Origin: Opitutia bacterium
GTDB taxonomy: Bacteria > Verrucomicrobiota > Verrucomicrobiia > Opitutales > JANYDI01
DNA: 9,028 nucleotides
Assembly (NCBI GenBank): GCA_025363695.1
Contig: JANYDI010000093.1
Coordinates: 1 to 9,028, forward strand
Direction of reading: 5' to 3'
The notes beneath the pieces are model-generated. The model saw only the letters and a program-made list of their open reading frames with translations, was not told the origin of the DNA and made no database searches. Each line of letters starts with the position of its first letter. Position 1 is the stretch's first letter. Below, piece by piece: positions 6,388-9,028 of this stretch. A program made the translations under genes and the position numbers.

Positions 6388-6561
6388 CTACATTTCCATG
6401 ACTCTTCGACCTCGATACATGCCATTATTCGGGTTGACATGGTGAGGATGGAAGAGGGAGCCATCGACGGGATCTCTGGCCAGTTGTGGGCCCTTAAATT
6501 GGTTAGCGCCGCGGCGTTTACGGCTTCTTTGCTTCGATTGTTTTCTTTTTGGAACTGCCAT
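6388..6561 (-). CDS. rpmF: 50S ribosomal protein L32
   Basis: This 57-residue frame is shorter than most gene-finding cut-offs. It begins MAVPKRKQSKQRSRKRRGAN, the basic N-terminus typical of L32, and ends with NNGMYRGRRVMEM. L32 is a small protein of the large ribosomal subunit. The four zinc-binding cysteines of the C+ form are absent, so this is a C- type. The rpmF-plsX order is a conserved pairing in many bacteria and supports the call. The ending resembles L32 of Opitutae-type Verrucomicrobiota as I remember it. No SD precedes the ATG; a promoter candidate lies close upstream. Confidence 0.95.
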   Translation of the reverse strand: MAVPKRKQSKQRSRKRRGANQFKGPQLARDPVDGSLFHPHHVNPNNGMYRGRRVMEM

Positions 6562-6572
6562 AGTTGAAGTGC

Positions 6573-6600
6573 ATTAAAGGGGCTTTTTTGCTGATGTAAA
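6573..6600 (-). promoter_or_regulatory. Candidate promoter of the rpmF-plsX operon
   Basis: On the minus strand TTTACA (6600-6595, five of six) is followed after 16 nt by TTTAAT (6578-6573, five of six). The rpmF ATG begins 11 bases after the -10, so the expected 5' leader would be only about four or five bases. There is no other strong candidate in the 125 bases between the LRR gene and rpmF, which are AT-rich and hold no open frame of note. Confidence 0.5.
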
Positions 6601-6686
6601 GCTAAAAATGTTTCTGAAACTTATTTGTTTCGTGAATTTACTAATTTAACGCAATATCTTTGGCCCAAAAAAAAGGGGTCAGCAAA

Positions 6687-8750
6687 TCAATTGTTTTCGA
6701 AAGATCCACGGGTAGAGAGTCGCTTGAGCGTTTGCGTTTTAACCATCTCAGCGTAGCTGAAAGGAAAACTGAGGTCGGGTTCTCGCACCAGGGTCGGCGT
6801 GGAAGTCCGCGCGGGAACGGCCGTAGAGGACTGCGCCCCCTCCGGGACGCAGTTCATGGCTGTTGTTTTTGGAGGAACAGCGCTTGCCTTAGCAGCTGCC
6901 TTGGGCTCCGGCTTAGGCGTGTTTTCAGCCTTGGGTGCTTCGACCAGCTTAGAGGTACTTTCAACTTTGGGTGCTTCGACCGGCTTGGGTGAGGCTGTCC
7001 GCCTGGGTGCCTTGACGGGTACCGGCGTTTCCAAAGACTTAGGCGTCTCGACGGGCTTAGCTGCTGCGACCACGGGTTCTGGCTTTGCGATAATCACAGG
7101 CGTTTCGACAGGCTTAGCTGCGACCACGGGAGTTTCCTGGACTTTGGGCGCTTCGATAGGCTTGGGCGTGCTCGTTACTTCGATTTTGGGTTCAGCCACC
7201 GGGACCACGGTTGCTATAATAGTAGGGAGTTGAGGCTCGGGCGTACGCACGACTTCGACTTTGGGCGTGACTGCGGGTGTTTCAGCCCTTGGAGGCGAGG
7301 CCTGCTGTGCAAATGCCAGCATATGTAACATGGGCACTTCTACGGAAATGGGATAGGGAAAACTCTGGAGAAGGGAATCTTCCTGTTCTACTTCCAAAAT
7401 CGGCTGTACTGGGACCTCCGCTACGGCAAGCTCCGGTGTTTCTACTTTACTGTCAGGCTCTGGAATCTCAGGACTGGGCTGGGCAGGGACTTCCGGCGCT
7501 TTGGCTTGCGGGTTTACCGCATCCATTTCTTGCGTTTTGTTTGGACTATCGGCTTGTTCTGCAGGCTGAGGAAGCCAAGGAAGTGATTTTTCTATGTTAA
7601 AGCCTAAAATACTATTGCCCCAGGTGTCTTTTTTATGATTCAACGTAACATATTCCATCATGCCTTCAGAGAATTCAAGCGCTGGAAAGCGCCCTTTGAG
7701 GGCCATAAGGCTCCAATACGTGATGTCGCAGCTGTCTTTGACGCTCAGGTGGTGCAGGGGTTGGGCTGCCTTTTCGTAAATTCTAAACAGCACGCGTATG
7801 GCATCGCGAGAAAGCTGCTTGCAGCCCTCCAGCTCAAGCCGCGTCGGGGGTTCGGTAAAAAGATTTAGTAAATCAAAGAGCGTTTCATCGTTGATATCAC
7901 TTTGGGACAGGCACAGTGTCTTGAGGGAAGTAGCGAGCTTTTTTTCATCATTGTGCTTTCGAATAGCCGCTGCGTGCTCTTTGCTGATGCCTGTGCCATG
8001 CGTAAGGAGCAGGTTTTCTAGTTGCGGAACAAGAAAAGCCCCTACAAAAGCACTATCTTCTTTGTTGATTTTATTGCTTCCTTCCGGGACGCAACTCGTA
8101 GAAACGTTCCTGATTCCTAGGTGTTTTAGGGTGGGAATGTTGGTAAGCTCCTGGATTCCGCCGCAATCAAAATGATTTTCAATCGTGATCACCAACATTT
8201 TGAGTTGCTTTAGGTGCTCTGAAATCGTTGTCAGCGCGTCATTATCCAGGCTTTCACGCACATTGGGGTCCTTAGAAGGATGCCAAGCAAAATGCTCCAG
8301 GTGAGCTACATTTTTTAGAAGCGTATCCAATTTTCCTTGAAATCGGGTTTCAGACTTAGGCATGATACCGAAGCCTTCTAGGCGCATATAACGAATAGGC
8401 AATGCCGATAGCTTGCTGCTAAAATCAGCCAGAGTTTTTTTTGTGAAGGACTTCGTTTCAATGAGATCCAGCCCCGTGCAGGGCTGCGCTCCAATGACAA
8501 GCTCCAAGGCCGTCGTCGTTGCCGCTGCGTCATTGTCCATAATCTGCAAGGAACAGCCATCCTTCCAGCGATCTTCGCTAATGGGGCCGAACGTAGCAAC
8601 GCGCTGCTTAATTTCGAGCATCGAGCCGCTCTGTATCGGTTTTACGTAGATCCAGGATTCCTCTTGTGTGCCTTTTAAAGCGCCGCAAAAAAGAACCAAG
8701 GGCATCAGGAGGACTGTAGCTGTGCGATGAATAGTGGGGTGAGAAGCCAT
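6687..8750 (-). CDS. Exported LRR protein with long proline-rich tail
   Basis: I do not recognise a named family. The 687-residue product has an N-terminal hydrophobic segment (TATVLLMPLVLFCGALKG, residues 10-27) that looks like a signal peptide. Residues about 115-365 contain irregular leucine-rich repeats, for example LKQLKMLVITIEN, LKHLGIRNVS, LKTLCLSQSDINDETL, LELEGCKQLS and LHHLSVKDS. From about 390 to 655 the chain is rich in Pro, Glu, Lys, Ala and Val, with repeated KPVETP/KPVEAP motifs, likely extended and unfolded. The C-terminus (YAEMVKTQTLKRL) is again ordinary sequence. No F-box or second membrane segment is seen. The gene starts at ATG 8750, directly behind a good promoter, without SD. 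Secretion and the LRR fold suggest a surface or host-directed role, like the F-box gene at the other end; this is inference. Confidence 0.85.
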   Translation of the reverse strand: MASHPTIHRTATVLLMPLVLFCGALKGTQEESWIYVKPIQSGSMLEIKQRVATFGPISEDRWKDGCSLQIMDNDAAATTTALELVIGAQPCTGLDLIETKSFTKKTLADFSSKLSALPIRYMRLEGFGIMPKSETRFQGKLDTLLKNVAHLEHFAWHPSKDPNVRESLDNDALTTISEHLKQLKMLVITIENHFDCGGIQELTNIPTLKHLGIRNVSTSCVPEGSNKINKEDSAFVGAFLVPQLENLLLTHGTGISKEHAAAIRKHNDEKKLATSLKTLCLSQSDINDETLFDLLNLFTEPPTRLELEGCKQLSRDAIRVLFRIYEKAAQPLHHLSVKDSCDITYWSLMALKGRFPALEFSEGMMEYVTLNHKKDTWGNSILGFNIEKSLPWLPQPAEQADSPNKTQEMDAVNPQAKAPEVPAQPSPEIPEPDSKVETPELAVAEVPVQPILEVEQEDSLLQSFPYPISVEVPMLHMLAFAQQASPPRAETPAVTPKVEVVRTPEPQLPTIIATVVPVAEPKIEVTSTPKPIEAPKVQETPVVAAKPVETPVIIAKPEPVVAAAKPVETPKSLETPVPVKAPRRTASPKPVEAPKVESTSKLVEAPKAENTPKPEPKAAAKASAVPPKTTAMNCVPEGAQSSTAVPARTSTPTLVREPDLSFPFSYAEMVKTQTLKRLSTRGSFENN
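6933..7163 (-). repeat. Degenerate coding repeats, KPVE(T/A)P
   Basis: Codons for residues 530-606 of the LRR/proline-rich protein contain imperfect repeats: KPIEAP (530), KPVETP (546 and 565), KPVEAP (589) and KLVEAP (601), with PKVE or AKPE spacers. On the plus strand the DNA shows recurring phrases such as GGTGCTTCGACC and GTTTCGACAGGCTTAGC. Such repeats expand and shrink by slippage, so length differences between strains are likely. Confidence 0.75.
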
Positions 8751-8756
8751 GATTCT

Positions 8757-8785
8757 ATTAGATAAGATTAACCCATGTATGTCAA
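8757..8785 (-). promoter_or_regulatory. Promoter of the LRR/proline-rich gene
   Basis: TTGACA (8785-8780, perfect -35) is followed after 17 nt by TCTAAT (8762-8757, five of six matches). Only six bases (AGAATC) separate the -10 from the ATG at 8750, so transcription should begin at or next to the start codon, giving a leaderless mRNA. Module D of copy 5 begins at 8790, five bases beyond the -35. Confidence 0.65.
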
Positions 8786-8789
8786 TAGT

Positions 8790-8901
8790 GGTTTGAGGGG
8801 GGCATTGGGGGTTGATGCTTCGTCATGGAAGTGACTCACGCACCGTAGTGCGCTACGCACTTCCTTTCCTTGTCCGAACCCCCAATGCCTCCCCTAAAAC
8901 C
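8790..8901 (+). repeat. Module D, second copy
   Basis: Arms at 8790-8813 and 8877-8901 pair with one mismatch and one extra base. The core hairpin has GGAAGTG (8827-8833) with CACTTCC (8858-8864), and CGCAC/GTGCG inside. Compared with the copy at 2817-2929, a G-C pair in the arm (CAGTGGGGG) has become a T-A pair (CATTGGGGG) with the matching change in the other arm. It abuts the promoter of the LRR/proline-rich gene. Confidence 0.85.
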
Positions 8902-9028
8902 GGCTCGAAGCAGTTCTAAAAGTACACCCGGATCGCTTCGCGATCTGTGGGGGGCTTAGTATCACCCTTCTTGATAGGCGATTTTTATAAAATGCATCGC
9001 ATTTTTAAAAATCGCCTATCAATAGGGG
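8790..9028 (+). repeat. Palindromic composite repeat, copy 5 (D-C-B, cut by window end)
   Basis: Order on the plus strand: D (8790-8901), flank CGGCTCGAAGC, C (8931-8945, GATCGC-TTC-GCGATC), linker with CTTAGTATCACC, B (8971-9022, arms of 25 and 24 nt around an ATC loop), and the first bases of what should be module A (TAGGGG at the end). The arrangement matches copy 3 read on the opposite strand. Confidence 0.88.

Noticed and set aside
6661..6680. Terminator after the LRR/proline-rich gene (CCCC, T8, GGG on the minus strand)
   Set aside because: The T-run is the loop rather than the tail of the stem, and the stem is only three or four pairs.
6799..7233. 144-codon Gly/Thr/Ser-rich frame on the plus strand
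   Set aside because: It is the antisense reading of the proline-rich repeats of the LRR gene; repeated codons create long shadow frames.

Overview
The window holds eight convincing protein genes. Six lie head to tail on the minus strand as a housekeeping cluster, read from right to left: rpmF (L32), plsX, fabH, a bamD-like TPR gene, lptE and rpe. Two genes encode exported leucine-rich-repeat proteins: an F-box/LRR protein on the plus strand at the left, convergent with rpe, and a large LRR plus proline-rich protein on the minus strand at the right, upstream of rpmF. The first 270 bases are AT-rich and hold no gene I can support.

The organism looks Gram-negative, because of LptE, a BamD-like protein and signal peptides. 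The short cysteine-free L32 with its NGMYRGR ending resembles what I remember of Opitutae-type Verrucomicrobiota, so a PVC bacterium is my best guess at moderate confidence, made from memory and not from a search. An F-box is a eukaryotic ubiquitin-ligase adaptor motif. Its presence on a secreted LRR protein points to a life in or on eukaryotic cells, probably protists.

The most striking content is between the genes. The larger junctions around the housekeeping genes and the 5' flanks of both LRR genes carry pieces of one modular family of nested palindromes. I name the modules A (GC-rich perfect palindrome), B (hairpin of about 45-50 nt with an AT-rich top), C (GATCGC-3 nt-GCGATC) and D (about 113 nt with 25-nt terminal inverted repeats and inner hairpins). 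They follow a fixed order, D-C-linker-B-A, seen whole or in part at 300-437, 2664-2956, 5097-5350 and 8790-9028, with a lone A at 1523-1542. The stems differ in sequence between copies but stay self-complementary, so pairing rather than sequence is kept. Two copies run into genes: the C-termini of PlsX and Rpe are encoded by module sequence.

None of the eight genes has a convincing Shine-Dalgarno sequence. The two LRR genes and rpmF have promoter-like hexamers placed so that transcription would begin at, or a few bases before, the start codon, which suggests leaderless or near-leaderless translation. The housekeeping genes supply ribosome, fatty-acid/phospholipid and outer-membrane functions, with rpe serving the pentose phosphate pathway. 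They look like an envelope-growth operon split by the palindromic elements.
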